DNA of 64,000 nt from an uncultured Sutterella sp. (GTDB taxonomy: Bacteria; Pseudomonadota; Gammaproteobacteria; Burkholderiales; Burkholderiaceae_F). The stretch covers positions 62,001 to 126,000 of the forward strand of contig CABQGK010000003.1 of the NCBI GenBank assembly GCA_902463725.1. Direction: 5' to 3'. Each line of letters starts with the position of its first letter. Position 1 is the first letter of the stretch. Below are positions 44,421 to 53,432 of the stretch, in pieces. The notes under the pieces were generated by a model, which saw only the letters and a program-made list of their open reading frames with translations, did no database searches and was not told the DNA's origin. The position numbers and the translations under genes are program-made.

Positions 44421-44430
44421 ATGTCCATGA
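44317..44430 (+). CDS. Possible 37-residue leader peptide
   Basis: A short ORF begins with ATG at 44317, seven bases after AAGG, and ends with TGA at 44428-44430, overlapping the first codons of the flavocytochrome gene in another frame. The peptide starts MSEVPKSRAPTLGERLASRF and resembles nothing I know. The good ribosome-binding site and the overlap with the next start suggest translational coupling, but it could be chance. Confidence 0.3.
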   Translation: MSEVPKSRAPTLGERLASRFGACPFDPIIHRRTSQCP

Positions 44431-45908
44431 ACATGAAACGCCGTGGCTTTTTGACCTCCGGGCTTCTTGGTGCTGCTGCGCTCGGCACCACCCCGCTTGT
44501 CAAGGCCGCTGAATCTGCTGTCAAGCATCCTGCGCCAGCCGAACAGTACGACGTTGTCGTCATCGGCGCCGGTCCTGGTGGTCTGGTCGCTGCGATCTCT
44601 GCGCACGACGCTGGTGCCAAGGTAGCCGTTTTCGAAAAACGCGAACGCCCCGATGGTAACGCCATTTTTGCTTTGGGCTCGGTCTGTGGCTGGGGCTCGC
44701 GCCATCAGCTCGAACAGGGCATTAAGGATACGGCGGATGACTTCTACGCCATGATGATGGACATCTGCAAGCAGATGGGCGATCCGGTTCTCAACCGCGT
44801 CTATACCGACAACATTACCGCTGGCATCGACTGGCTCGAAAGCGACATCGGTGTGAAGTTCGGCAAGATCCGTCCCATGCCCTATCCCCGTCTTGGTCGC
44901 ACCTGCCGCGTCGAAGGCGAAGGGATCACGGGTGGCGCACAGCTCGTGCGCAAGTTGCTCGCTGCCGCTAAAAAGCGTGGCATTCCGCTCTTTTTCCAGC
45001 ACAAAGCCATTGAACTCACGCACGACGAACACTTTGCCGTTACGGGCGTGAAGGTGCTATCGCCCGCGGGTCAGAAGACCGTTGCCGCCAAGGGGGGCGT
45101 CATTATCGCCACGGGCGGCTTCTCTGCGAATCCTGAAATGGTGGACCGCTACATCGGCGGTTGGGCCACGCGCATGGTGCTGCGCGGCTCGCACTCAACG
45201 ACGGGCGAAAACATCTCGCTCACGATGCCGCTCTATACGAAGTTCGTCAACATGGATCAGTTCCACTCGGGTCCGATCGTGGGTGCCACCCACGTCAATC
45301 CCGCTGACGTGCTCAATAGCGGCTACGGTGTGCAGGTCAACACCAGCGGCGTGCGCTTCATGGACGAAAACAACACCTACGTGATCAAGGCGCGCACGAC
45401 GGCGCAGCAGACGCTTGACAACATGGCTTGGGTCATTGTGGACGCGGACTGCTCTGTGCTTGATAAGGTGATTCCCAAGTTCGACCACCTCAATAGCCCC
45501 TATGGCAAGGCCGACACGATCGAAGAGCTCTGCGCTCAGGTTAAGCTCCCTGCTGAAGCGGTCAAAAAGGCGGTTGACGATTACAACGCCGCGCTCAAGG
45601 CTGGCAAACTCAAAGAGATGACCCCGCCCTGCACGTACAAGAATCCGCACCCTGTCGCCAAGGCGCCCTTCTACGCCATCCCGTTCCAAGGTGGTATGAC
45701 CGCCACGTTCGGTGGTCCGTTGATCGACCGTTTTGCGCGTATTCAGAACCTCGATGGGGACTCCATCCCAGGGCTCTACGCTGTCGGTAATGCCGCTGGC
45801 GGCATCTTCTTCCATAACTACGCGGGTGGTGCGCAGCTCGGTGCTGCGACCGTCTTTGGCCGCATTGCTGGTGCGCACGCTGCTGATCGCGCCAAGGCCA
45901 CGAAGTAA
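44421..45908 (+). CDS. Tat-exported flavocytochrome c-type FAD reductase
   Basis: The 495-residue protein has a Tat signal (MKRRGFLTSGLLGAAAL), the FAD-binding VVVIGAGPGGLVAAISA (from residue 46), a substrate-domain with LRGSHSTTGENISL and the segment VRFMDENNTYVI, and the closing GLYAVGNAAGGIFFHNYAGGAQLGAATVFGRIAG (split as GLYAVGNAAGG and NYAGGAQLG). It belongs to the FAD_binding_2 fumarate-reductase/urocanate-reductase group. The NRLGG motif of true fumarate reductases, with its substrate-binding arginine, is NYAGG here, so the acceptor is probably not fumarate. The cytochrome that follows should feed it electrons. AGGAG precedes the ATG. Confidence 0.88.
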   Translation: MSMNMKRRGFLTSGLLGAAALGTTPLVKAAESAVKHPAPAEQYDVVVIGAGPGGLVAAISAHDAGAKVAVFEKRERPDGNAIFALGSVCGWGSRHQLEQGIKDTADDFYAMMMDICKQMGDPVLNRVYTDNITAGIDWLESDIGVKFGKIRPMPYPRLGRTCRVEGEGITGGAQLVRKLLAAAKKRGIPLFFQHKAIELTHDEHFAVTGVKVLSPAGQKTVAAKGGVIIATGGFSANPEMVDRYIGGWATRMVLRGSHSTTGENISLTMPLYTKFVNMDQFHSGPIVGATHVNPADVLNSGYGVQVNTSGVRFMDENNTYVIKARTTAQQTLDNMAWVIVDADCSVLDKVIPKFDHLNSPYGKADTIEELCAQVKLPAEAVKKAVDDYNAALKAGKLKEMTPPCTYKNPHPVAKAPFYAIPFQGGMTATFGGPLIDRFARIQNLDGDSIPGLYAVGNAAGGIFFHNYAGGAQLGAATVFGRIAGAHAADRAKATK

Positions 45909-45926
45909 TTAGAGGGAGATTAAAGA

Positions 45927-46271
45927 ATGTTGAAGAACGTCATTTTTGCCGCGGCCTTCGCCGCCGCGCTTGCTGCCACTGGTTTCGCTCAAGCTGCCGA
46001 TGGCGCTGCTCAAAAGCCTACGCTCGCGCAAATGCACGGCTCGATGTGGCCGAAGGCCGATGGTGGCTGGGCCATCAAGGATCAGTGTCTGAAGTGCCAC
46101 GGCTCCTTTGATAAGCTCGCCGAGCAGACCAAGGATCTCGTGCCGAATCCACACTACTCTCACTTGGGTGAGGTGGATTGCGTTGCGTGCCATAAGGGCG
46201 ACAAGACGGAGCCCGAACTCACCTGCAACCAATGCCACAAGTTCACCATCAAGAAGAAGGCTGACAAGTAA
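45927..46271 (+). CDS. Small periplasmic triheme cytochrome c
   Basis: The 114-residue protein has a signal peptide (FAAAFAAALAATGFAQAA) and three CxxCH haem sites: CLKCH, CVACH and CNQCH. In flavocytochrome c of Shewanella the matching haem domain has four haems and is fused to the flavin domain; here it is a separate protein with three. Extra histidines (MHGSM, NPHYSHLG) can serve as second axial ligands. It starts 18 bases after the flavoprotein gene and is followed by a terminator, so both form one operon. Confidence 0.9.
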   Translation: MLKNVIFAAAFAAALAATGFAQAADGAAQKPTLAQMHGSMWPKADGGWAIKDQCLKCHGSFDKLAEQTKDLVPNPHYSHLGEVDCVACHKGDKTEPELTCNQCHKFTIKKKADK

Positions 46272-46298
46272 GCCGCTCTCCTAAAGCAATCGGCGCAC

Positions 46299-46330
46299 AA
46301 AGGCCCGCCAAAAAGAACTGGCGGGCCTTT
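46299..46330 (+). terminator. Terminator of the flavocytochrome operon
   Basis: AAAGGCCCGCCA (46299-46310) pairs with TGGCGGGCCTTT (46319-46330), ending in TTTCTCT. Confidence 0.8.
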
Positions 46331-46402
46331 CTCTGTATGCGTGTGAGAGCGTGGCGATTCTAGCGCGCTGAAGCGCACCGCACCTTCACCCCCCTTAAAC
46401 TC

Positions 46403-47368
46403 TTAGTCGTTCGCGCCAATCACGCCATTTTCTCGTAGCACAACCTTCACGCTTTCAGCGCTCTGAGCAAGAAGCGCCACTTCATCCTCAGTTAGATCTA
46501 AAAGTAGCCGTTTCTCGACGCCACTTGCACCAATCACAGACGGTAGCGAGAGCGCCACATGGCTTAGGCCGTATTCACCATTGAGCGGCATGGAAACTGG
46601 GTAAATCGCATGCTCATTCATGAGCGCCGCGCGTGCGAGACTAATCGCTGCGGTGGCAATGCCCGTATTGGTCCAGCCCTTCGAATTATTAACCTCGTAG
46701 GCGACTTTGACGACGCGCTCGCCCACGGCCTTGCGATCGAGCGTATCGGATAGTCCATAAACACGATCAAGCGCCGCCGCGCCTACCCCACCGATTGCCA
46801 CCGTGGAAAACGCGGTAAAGCCCGAATTACCATGCTCACCGAGCACGTAACCTTGGACATCAACAGCGTTGACCGCATAACGATCGGCGAGCACTCGCTT
46901 CAGTCGAAGCGTCTCAAGCGACGTACCCGTGCCAAAAAGACGCCCTGGACGGTAATCAAATTCCGTGGCGGCCACATAGGTCACTACATCCAACGGATTC
47001 GTGATGAAAATCATCACCGCATCTTTGGTGTAACGGGTCACTTCAGCCATGAGGCTACGCATCGCTGGGATGTTTTGACGTGCAAGTGCCAAACGATCAG
47101 AGGCCCCTGGCCCGATACTGCCGCCCGCTGCACAAACAATCACGTCAGCATCCGCACAATCGGAATAATCCCCCGCGCGCACGCGCACACCATAGAAATC
47201 GCGGTCAGGGGTGGCGTGCTCGGCATCGAGTGCCTCGCCGTGGCTGACGTTTTCCAAAATATCCACGGTGACAATCTCGGCAAAAAGTCGCGACGATAGC
47301 GCGCGTGCGAGCACCGCACTACCGACATGGCCTAGGCCGAGGATAACGAGCTTATGGGGCTTGATCAT
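46403..47368 (-). CDS. Lactate/malate dehydrogenase superfamily 2-hydroxyacid dehydrogenase
   Basis: The 321-residue protein has the NAD site LVILGLGHVGSAVL, FITNPLDVVTYVA, and the active-site GEHGNSGFTAFSTV. The region that sets substrate choice reads AGGSIGPGASDRLAL, with isoleucine where lactate dehydrogenases have Gln and malate dehydrogenases Arg, and the usual LDxxR aspartate is glutamate (LETLR). GEHGNS followed by STV is reminiscent of L-2-hydroxyisocaproate dehydrogenase. The substrate is therefore open among L-2-hydroxyacids. The frame opens at 47455, but GGAG lies six bases before the ATG at 47368. Confidence 0.82.
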   Translation of the reverse strand: MIKPHKLVILGLGHVGSAVLARALSSRLFAEIVTVDILENVSHGEALDAEHATPDRDFYGVRVRAGDYSDCADADVIVCAAGGSIGPGASDRLALARQNIPAMRSLMAEVTRYTKDAVMIFITNPLDVVTYVAATEFDYRPGRLFGTGTSLETLRLKRVLADRYAVNAVDVQGYVLGEHGNSGFTAFSTVAIGGVGAAALDRVYGLSDTLDRKAVGERVVKVAYEVNNSKGWTNTGIATAAISLARAALMNEHAIYPVSMPLNGEYGLSHVALSLPSVIGASGVEKRLLLDLTEDEVALLAQSAESVKVVLRENGVIGAND

Positions 47369-47611
47369 GTAGGACTCCATTGAATGTGGGAAAGATTGCG
47401 CAACCCATGGAATCAGGAGCATTTCGCGGCGGTCCCAAGAGCGTGTGCGCAACAAAAAGTGTCGGGTCTTTTCATACTACGCCAGTGCTTTGCGCTTATC
47501 TATAAGGCGAAATGCTCAAGCGACACGTTCATCGGTGCAACTAGCACGCGTTCAGGCTCTTCTTCTAAAATGGCTTCAAGCGCCAAGCCCATCCACCAAA
47601 AGGAAACGACC

Positions 47612-48019
47612 ATGACCCAACGACAAGCTCGACGAACTGTCTGCCTTCTCGCTTTATTGAGCACCACACTTTTTCTTGGACCCACTCTTGGCGCAGAGGC
47701 TGCGGTGCCAAGCGCAGAGAAAACGCCCACCATCCCAGCTGTCGGTCACCCCACACTCATTGAAATTGGCTCACACTGGTGTGTGCCGTGTCGCGCTATG
47801 AAGCCTGTGATGGAAAAGCTCTCGAGAGAATACGACGAGGCCGGGCTAGCCAAGGTCTACGTCATCAATATCGAGGATGACTTTAGTGTTGTAGCGCGCT
47901 TCAATCCCGCTGCCACCCCCACGTTCATCGTGTTTGACCGTAGCGGTCAAGAGCGTGCTCGCGTCAAAGGCGCGGTCGATGAGTCGGTACTGCACGCAAT
48001 GCTCAAGCCCCTACTCTAA
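47612..48019 (+). CDS. Periplasmic thioredoxin-like protein
   Basis: The 135-residue protein has a signal peptide (RRTVCLLALLSTTLFLGPTLG) and a thioredoxin domain with the active site SHWCVPCRAMKPVM, a following strand KVYVINIEDD, the cis-proline in AATPTFIVF and a final KGAVDES helix. It should act as a periplasmic disulfide reductase. AAGGA lies before the ATG at 47612; the frame is open from 47384 without support. The Ccm cluster lacks CcmG, and this protein is a candidate to fill that role, although it is less than CcmG-like and sits elsewhere. Confidence 0.82.
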   Translation: MTQRQARRTVCLLALLSTTLFLGPTLGAEAAVPSAEKTPTIPAVGHPTLIEIGSHWCVPCRAMKPVMEKLSREYDEAGLAKVYVINIEDDFSVVARFNPAATPTFIVFDRSGQERARVKGAVDESVLHAMLKPLL

Positions 48020-48029
48020 GCGCATAAGA

Positions 48030-48072
48030 AAAGCGGTGCTTTCTTGGGGAAGGCCCAAATAAACACCGCTTT
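48030..48072 (+). terminator. Terminator after the thioredoxin gene
   Basis: AAAGCGGTG (48030-48038) pairs with CACCGCTTT (48064-48072), followed by GCGTTTCGTTT. It lies between convergent genes. Confidence 0.65.
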
Positions 48073-48115
48073 GCGTTTCGTTTGCTAGGCGCCTCACGGC
48101 GCGCGTCTCTCAATG

Positions 48116-49042
48116 TCAGAGTCTTAGACTCTCGTTGCGCGCCTCTTGGCGGGCCTCATGCTCGAGTCGAGAGGGTACCCAGCGACGGCAGAACGAGACG
48201 AGTTGCTCCATATCGCGGGAGATGTACTTCTCGCGATGGCGGCAGAAACTCAGCTGCCGCTCGAACTTCTCAGGCAACTGCACGCGAGCAAGCCGCGGTC
48301 CAAAGAACGGATCCGAGAGCACACGGCTTGAAATAAACGTGAGTCCCATGCCGTTCATGACCATACCGATAATGGCTTCAAAACTGTTAATCGTGGCAAC
48401 AATCTTCGGGCAGTAGAGCTTCTGCGAGAGTTGCGCATTGAAAAAGATCCGAGTTGAGCTCCCGGGTTCACGCAAAATCCACCGCTCTTTACTAAGTCGC
48501 TCCCAGGTAGCGGGCTCCTCAGTGAGTCGATGCCCGCGCGGCGCCACCACCACCAACTCGTCGGTCATCCATGGCTCGGTAATCAAATCCAAATCGAAGA
48601 TTGGTCCTTCAACGAGCGCAATATCCGCACTGAAATTCTGCAAATGCACAGCGACGTCGGCTGTATTGGCCACCTCTACCGTGGGGAGCCAGTTCGCATG
48701 GGCATAAAAGTCTCGCAACAAATCGGCCATGAAAAATGCCCCAATCGAGAGGGTCACGTCCAAATTGAGCTGCGCACGAGCGGGGTGCTTAAAAAAATGC
48801 TCGGCATCATCGGCACGGCGTACCAATTCATCCGCCGTACTCTTAAAGCTGCGTCCTTCAGCCGAAAGTACCGCGCGTCCCTTGCTACGTTCAAATAAGT
48901 TAACGCCTAGCCGCGTCTCTAGGTCTGTGATAGCTTGACTCACTGCGGATTTGGTCACTCCGAGTACATTGGCAGCCTCACTGATGCTGCTACTTTGAGC
49001 AACAGCAAGAAAGATCTGCACCTGTCTTAGCGTCAGCGGCAT
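48116..49042 (-). CDS. LysR family transcriptional regulator
   Basis: The 308-residue protein has a typical N-terminal winged helix (LRQVQIFLAVAQSSSISEAANVLGVTKSAVSQAI, split as VQIFLAVAQSSSISEAAN and LGVTKSAVSQAI) and LGVNLFERSKG, followed by an effector-binding domain (GMVMNGMGLTFISSRVL). GGAG lies eight bases before the ATG at 49042, while the frame opens further up at 49156. It is divergent from the small RHH-like gene and gpmI. The target and effector are unknown. Confidence 0.88.
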   Translation of the reverse strand: MPLTLRQVQIFLAVAQSSSISEAANVLGVTKSAVSQAITDLETRLGVNLFERSKGRAVLSAEGRSFKSTADELVRRADDAEHFFKHPARAQLNLDVTLSIGAFFMADLLRDFYAHANWLPTVEVANTADVAVHLQNFSADIALVEGPIFDLDLITEPWMTDELVVVAPRGHRLTEEPATWERLSKERWILREPGSSTRIFFNAQLSQKLYCPKIVATINSFEAIIGMVMNGMGLTFISSRVLSDPFFGPRLARVQLPEKFERQLSFCRHREKYISRDMEQLVSFCRRWVPSRLEHEARQEARNESLRL

Positions 49043-49406
49043 GAGAGAATCTCCTTCTTTTTTTATAGGTGTCCACCTCAGAGCACTACAAAGTCGTCGT
49101 AGCAGTGCGGCGGCAGAAGTGAATTGAAAACGTTCAAAGAGTCTTAACGTTCTCAACTAAGGGTTAACCAGATTATAAACCTCTACCTTGGCCATCACAA
49201 TGCTTCGTTTGAGAAATTTGCAAAGCGCCTCACGGGCAGACGCTGCTCTCGCTACGCTCGCAAGGATGGTGCAAGTATTCGCGCGCTTTGCACGGCAGTA
49301 CGCCCATACCGAGCATACTCGCGCCACACTCGAGGATGGCAGAATCTCCTATAATGCCGCCAACAGTGCGGTCAGTAACCGCGACACCATCTTCAATTGG
49401 GAAACT
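49043..49406. other. Divergent intergenic region, LysR and gpmI side
   Basis: No supported gene lies here. There is an inverted repeat TTGAA-AACG-TTCAA (49124-49137) near the LysR gene, and a TATAAT at 49350-49355, about 50 bases before the small RHH-like gene. Confidence 0.45.
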
Positions 49407-49595
49407 ATGCAAGACGACAGCATTATTACGCTTGAAGTGGCGATCGATCGCCAGCTTCTTGATGAGTTGACCGAGGCCGCGCATCACCGCGGTCAGAGCA
49501 TCAGCGAATTTGTGGAAACCATTTTGCGCCGCGAGGTTGAAATCGCCTGCCAAGAGCCCGTTCGTGAGCTCACGGAAGAACCTTCGGACGAGTAA
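49407..49595 (+). CDS. Small ribbon-helix-helix-like protein
   Basis: The 62-residue protein starts MQDDSIITLEVAIDRQLLDE and continues with AAHHRGQSISEFVETILRREV. A strand followed by two helices, and the SISEFVETIL helix, resemble ribbon-helix-helix DNA-binding proteins or antitoxins. GGGA lies five bases before the ATG at 49407, and TATAAT lies about 50 bases upstream. gpmI begins 13 bases after its stop. A longer frame from 49188 lacks support. There is no partner toxin gene. Confidence 0.6.
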   Translation: MQDDSIITLEVAIDRQLLDELTEAAHHRGQSISEFVETILRREVEIACQEPVRELTEEPSDE

Positions 49596-49608
49596 CAAGG
49601 AGCGCCTC

Positions 49609-51147
49609 ATGCAACAGAAGAAAGTCGTGCTCATGATTCTCGATGGCTGGGGCATCGGCCGCGGAGATCGGGCTGATGTCATCCACCAGGTTGCCAACGG
49701 TCGCCTTGCTTGGTGGTCCGAGCGCTATCCTCACGCAACGCTGCGCACTGACGGAGAAAACGTTGGGCTACCCGAAGGGCAGATGGGCAACAGTGAGGTG
49801 GGCCATATGAATATCGGTGCAGGTCGCGTGCTCTATCAGGATCTGGTCAAGATCAATCGCACCATTGCACAAAACGCTTTGGGTGAGCTCTCTGCGGTCA
49901 AAAGCCTCATTGAGCGCGTCAAAGCGCGCCCCGACAGTACCCTACATATCATGGGACTTTTCTCTGACGGTGGCGTGCACAGCCACCTCGATCACTTCAC
50001 GGCGATCTTGCGCGTCCTTAAAGCCGCAGGCATCACCCGTGTGGCCATTCACGCGTTCATGGATGGGCGCGATACCGACCCCAAGAGTGGTCTTGGCTTT
50101 TTGCGTAAATTCGCTCTAACCAAGGCCGAGGACGAACTACCGGGCGAGCTCGTCAGCTTGATCGGTCGCTACTGGGCAATGGATCGCGACAAACGTTGGG
50201 AGCGTATCCAAAAAGCCTATGACCTCTTGGTGCTTGGGGCTGGAGAAGAAACTGAGAACTTTGAAGAGGCGCTAGAGCGCTCCTACGCTCAAGGCATCAC
50301 CGATGAGTTTGTCGAGCCCCATGTCCTTTCCAAGGACTTGCCGTGGCACAAGCAAATTAAAGCGGGTGATACGGTCCTCTTTATGAATTTCCGCAACGAC
50401 CGTGCTCGTGAACTTACGACCGTGCTCTCGCAGAGTGAGGTGGATGGCACACACATGCTGCCTGTTGCCGATCTCGGCTACTACACCATGACCCCATACG
50501 ATCCAACGTACCGCGATGTCACGGTTCTCTTTCCCAAGGAAAATGTCGTTAATACTTTGGGCGAAGTCATCGCTACCACAGGGCGCAAGCAGCTGCGCAT
50601 CGCTGAGACGGAAAAGTATCCCCACGTCACCTTTTTCTTTAACGGCGGCCGTGAAGCGCTCTTTGAGGGCGAGGATCGTATCCTCATTCCTAGTCCCAAA
50701 GTGGCCACTTATGACCTCAAGCCCGCGATGAGCGCCCCTGAAGTCAGCTTGGCTGTCTTTAAGGCGCTGAACGAGCGTAAATATGACTTCATCTGCCTTA
50801 ACTTTGCCAACGGAGACATGGTTGGACATACAGGCGTCTATGACGCGATTGGCGAGGCAGTGCGCGCTGTAGATCAGTGCGCCAACGAAGTCATCCTAGC
50901 TGCGGTTGCCAACGGCTACGAAGTGGTGCAGATTGCCGACCATGGCAATGCAGATCACGCCATCAATGAAGACGGCTCACCGAACACCGCGCACTCACTC
51001 AACCCCGTGCCTATTTTGGTCATCTCCGATCGCGTGGAAAGCGTCGAGAGCGGCGTTCTCGCCGACGTGGCGCCCACCGTTCTTGAGCTCATGGGGATCA
51101 GAGTTCCTGATGAGATGACTGGGCGCGTTCTCGTAAGCTTTAAGTAG
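49609..51147 (+). CDS. gpmI: 2,3-bisphosphoglycerate-independent phosphoglycerate mutase
   Basis: GpmI swaps 3- and 2-phosphoglycerate in glycolysis using two manganese ions. The 512-residue protein has LMILDGWGIG, the phosphoserine site GNSEVGHMNIGAG (S62), HAFMDGRDTDP, NFRNDRARELT, NFANGDMVGHTG, and ADHGNADHAINEDG. All metal-binding groups are present. GGAG lies six bases before the ATG at 49609. It shares its promoter region with the small RHH-like gene and ends in a clear terminator. Confidence 0.95.
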   Translation: MQQKKVVLMILDGWGIGRGDRADVIHQVANGRLAWWSERYPHATLRTDGENVGLPEGQMGNSEVGHMNIGAGRVLYQDLVKINRTIAQNALGELSAVKSLIERVKARPDSTLHIMGLFSDGGVHSHLDHFTAILRVLKAAGITRVAIHAFMDGRDTDPKSGLGFLRKFALTKAEDELPGELVSLIGRYWAMDRDKRWERIQKAYDLLVLGAGEETENFEEALERSYAQGITDEFVEPHVLSKDLPWHKQIKAGDTVLFMNFRNDRARELTTVLSQSEVDGTHMLPVADLGYYTMTPYDPTYRDVTVLFPKENVVNTLGEVIATTGRKQLRIAETEKYPHVTFFFNGGREALFEGEDRILIPSPKVATYDLKPAMSAPEVSLAVFKALNERKYDFICLNFANGDMVGHTGVYDAIGEAVRAVDQCANEVILAAVANGYEVVQIADHGNADHAINEDGSPNTAHSLNPVPILVISDRVESVESGVLADVAPTVLELMGIRVPDEMTGRVLVSFK

Positions 51148-51175
51148 CGGACGCGCATTACGCGCACCGTCAGAG

Positions 51176-51215
51176 AAAAATCGGCATAAGCGTTGATTGC
51201 GCTATGCCGATTTTT
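51176..51215 (+). terminator. Terminator of gpmI
   Basis: AAAAATCGGCATA (51176-51188) pairs with TATGCCGATTTTT (51203-51215), and the run of T continues. It is a strong Rho-independent terminator. Confidence 0.9.
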
Positions 51216-51269
51216 TCTTTTCAGCGCCCAAAGCAAGGGGGCGGGGAGCGGCGCGTCAACGCGCCAAGG

Positions 51270-51893
51270 CTAGAGCTCGTCCGAGAGCACCACGTTTCGC
51301 CGGCCAAACACCCAGTAAAGCGCAGCCCCGAGCATCAGCATATAGCCGAGAAACTCAGTACTTTCCTCGGCAAACGTCTTCATGGCGTTCCAGTGCTCAT
51401 AGTCACCCATAATGCGCATCCAAAGCCCCTTGTAGCCATAGAGCCGCGAATAGGAAAGCGTAATCGCCGCCCCTGGCATCATCATCAGAAAACTCCGGCT
51501 ACGGATATAGGCTGCAAGCCCTGGAATAATCGTTGAAAAGCCCGCGCGCTTAACGACAAAAAAGAGCACGATCAGGTAAGCAATCAGCGCATACTTCCAT
51601 GAGCCGTGACGGATCATGTCAAAGTAAGCATCGAGCTCACGAATCAGGATAGCCGTGAAAAAGCCATGGATAAGCCACATCGCACCACGCCAAGCACGTT
51701 CGCGCTGTGCGCTCACAATAAAGAGGAGCGAACCGAGTGCAAGCAGCACCTCTTCCATCACTTCAATCCAGTTTTCCGTGGTCAACGGCTTGACCGCACT
51801 GTAGAGGTAGAGCTCAAAAGCAAGCACACCAATCACGGCAGCAATCAAAAACTGTACGAACCCGATGACAATGGTTTTGATATCGTCGGACAT
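51270..51893 (-). CDS. Integral membrane protein of unknown function
   Basis: The 207-residue protein has about six hydrophobic helices: IVIGFVQFLIAAVIGVLAF, VLLALGSLLFIVSA, AMWLIHGFFTAILI, ALIAYLIVLFFVV, a segment around FLMMMPGAAITLSYS, and LGYMLMLGAALYWVF. Between them are charged loops (ELDAYFDMIRHGSWK). There is no signal peptide or known motif. It is alone, with gpmI convergent to it. I do not recognise the family. Confidence 0.7.
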   Translation of the reverse strand: MSDDIKTIVIGFVQFLIAAVIGVLAFELYLYSAVKPLTTENWIEVMEEVLLALGSLLFIVSAQRERAWRGAMWLIHGFFTAILIRELDAYFDMIRHGSWKYALIAYLIVLFFVVKRAGFSTIIPGLAAYIRSRSFLMMMPGAAITLSYSRLYGYKGLWMRIMGDYEHWNAMKTFAEESTEFLGYMLMLGAALYWVFGRRNVVLSDEL

Positions 51894-52288
51894 ATTTCAC
51901 CAATATTCGTCGAGGGAAATGTTCTTTGACGCTTGGATGTCTGCCACCTCCACGCAACCTCTCCTCGAGAGGAGGCGCAACGTCCGAAACGAGGCTACTA
52001 CGCTCGACCCCTACCGTAGCAACCAACACCAAAAGGACTCGCTCCGCGTCACCACGGAGAAGTCCATCACTAACCTTCTTTTTACACAAACGTTTGCCTA
52101 CTTTGCCGCTTGTTGTAGAACTGCAACGCGCCGCAAGTGCCACGCCGAGGCATGTTTTTCCGCTGCTAGGCGTGCTAGCATAGAGACGTTTCTTGCCCAA
52201 GTGTGCCCGTGACACACTAACTTGAGCGCAAGTGGTTTTTGTACTCAAAAACTCATTAATCGCTGCCGCAAACAGCGCCTAGTACACT
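51894..52288. other. Intergenic region before the asparaginase gene
   Basis: These 395 bases lie between divergent genes and hold no supported gene. Small hairpins are present: CCTCTC-CTC-GAGAGG (51958-51972) and AGTGTG pairing with CACACT (52200-52218). Confidence 0.4.
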
Positions 52289-53362
52289 ATGACGACAACC
52301 CAGACAGACAAAGAAACGCCCACGCCACGCCCACACTTAGTGCTCTTGAGCACGGGCGGCACGATCGTTAGCTCGGGTGACAATGCCGCGCAAACGACGG
52401 GCTACTCATTACGTGGGCTCACCGTGCAAGCGTTGCTCGACGGGGTACCGGGTCTCGGGCAACTCGCGCGTCTAACTGTGGAGCCCGTTGCCAATATCGA
52501 CTCGAGCTCCATGACATCAAGTGTTTGGCTCGCGCTTGCCGAAGCGGTGGAAGCGGCAGCTGCGCGTGATGATGTCGACGGCATTGTCATTACGCACGGC
52601 ACAGACACGCTGGAAGAAACCGCTTACTTTCTCGCGCTCACCCTTACCACCGCCAAACCCGTTGTCATGACGGGCGCCATGCGTCCCTCTACAGCCATCA
52701 GCGCCGATGGTCCCATGAACCTCTATAACGCAGTGCGGGTCGCCGCAGACAAAACCTCGGCAGGTCGCGGCGTGTTGGTGATGCTCAACGACGTGGTGCT
52801 TGGTGCGCGCGACGCAACCAAAACGCACCCCACCAATGTCGCAACATTCCGAAGCCCGCCGAGCGGTGCACTCGGATTAATCGCAGGAGCACGCCTGATT
52901 TGGTTAGCTCGCGCCGAACGTGAGCATAATCCCCATGCTCTGTTACCCGTGGCGCGAGTTCGTCACTACGTTGAGACTCATGGTGCCTTTGCTCGCGTCG
53001 ATATCGTGATGACGCATGTGGATGCGGACGACGTAATGGTCAAAGCCGCTTTGAACGCAGGCGCTGCAGGCATTGTGCATGCGGGCTCAGGCAACGGCAG
53101 CATTCATAGCGGCACAGAAGCCGCCCTTTTTGAGGCGCGCAAGCGTGGCGTCATGGTGGTTCGAGCTTCCCGTACAGCTGCAGGCGCGACGGTTGAAGGC
53201 GCAGCAGAGTGGCAGACAGCAGGCATGATCCCAGCGCAGACACTCAATGCGCAAAAAGCACGTGTTCTCTTGCAGCTAGCGCTGATGGGGGCCACCGAGC
53301 TCGGTCTGACGACAGATTCTGAACGCCTTGGCTATTGTGCCGAGGCCTTTGAGGTTTTTTAG
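52289..53362 (+). CDS. L-asparaginase (bacterial type)
   Basis: The 357-residue protein has both active-site motifs of the asparaginase/glutaminase family: LLSTGGTIVSSG with the nucleophile threonine (about residue 25) and IVITHGTDTLEETAYFL. VVMTGAMRPSTAISADGPMNL and AGIVHAGSGNGSI complete the pattern. There is no signal peptide, so it should act in the cytoplasm unless the start is wrong; no ribosome-binding site is visible before the ATG. Release of ammonia and aspartate would feed the fumarate/aspartate metabolism of an anaerobe. Confidence 0.9.
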   Translation: MTTTQTDKETPTPRPHLVLLSTGGTIVSSGDNAAQTTGYSLRGLTVQALLDGVPGLGQLARLTVEPVANIDSSSMTSSVWLALAEAVEAAAARDDVDGIVITHGTDTLEETAYFLALTLTTAKPVVMTGAMRPSTAISADGPMNLYNAVRVAADKTSAGRGVLVMLNDVVLGARDATKTHPTNVATFRSPPSGALGLIAGARLIWLARAEREHNPHALLPVARVRHYVETHGAFARVDIVMTHVDADDVMVKAALNAGAAGIVHAGSGNGSIHSGTEAALFEARKRGVMVVRASRTAAGATVEGAAEWQTAGMIPAQTLNAQKARVLLQLALMGATELGLTTDSERLGYCAEAFEVF

Positions 53363-53432
53363 ACATGAGAGAGTGGCCCAGCGGACAGAGGCGAGCTTCT
53401 AGGGCGCCTTGCCCGTTTCGGCCGGAGAGACT

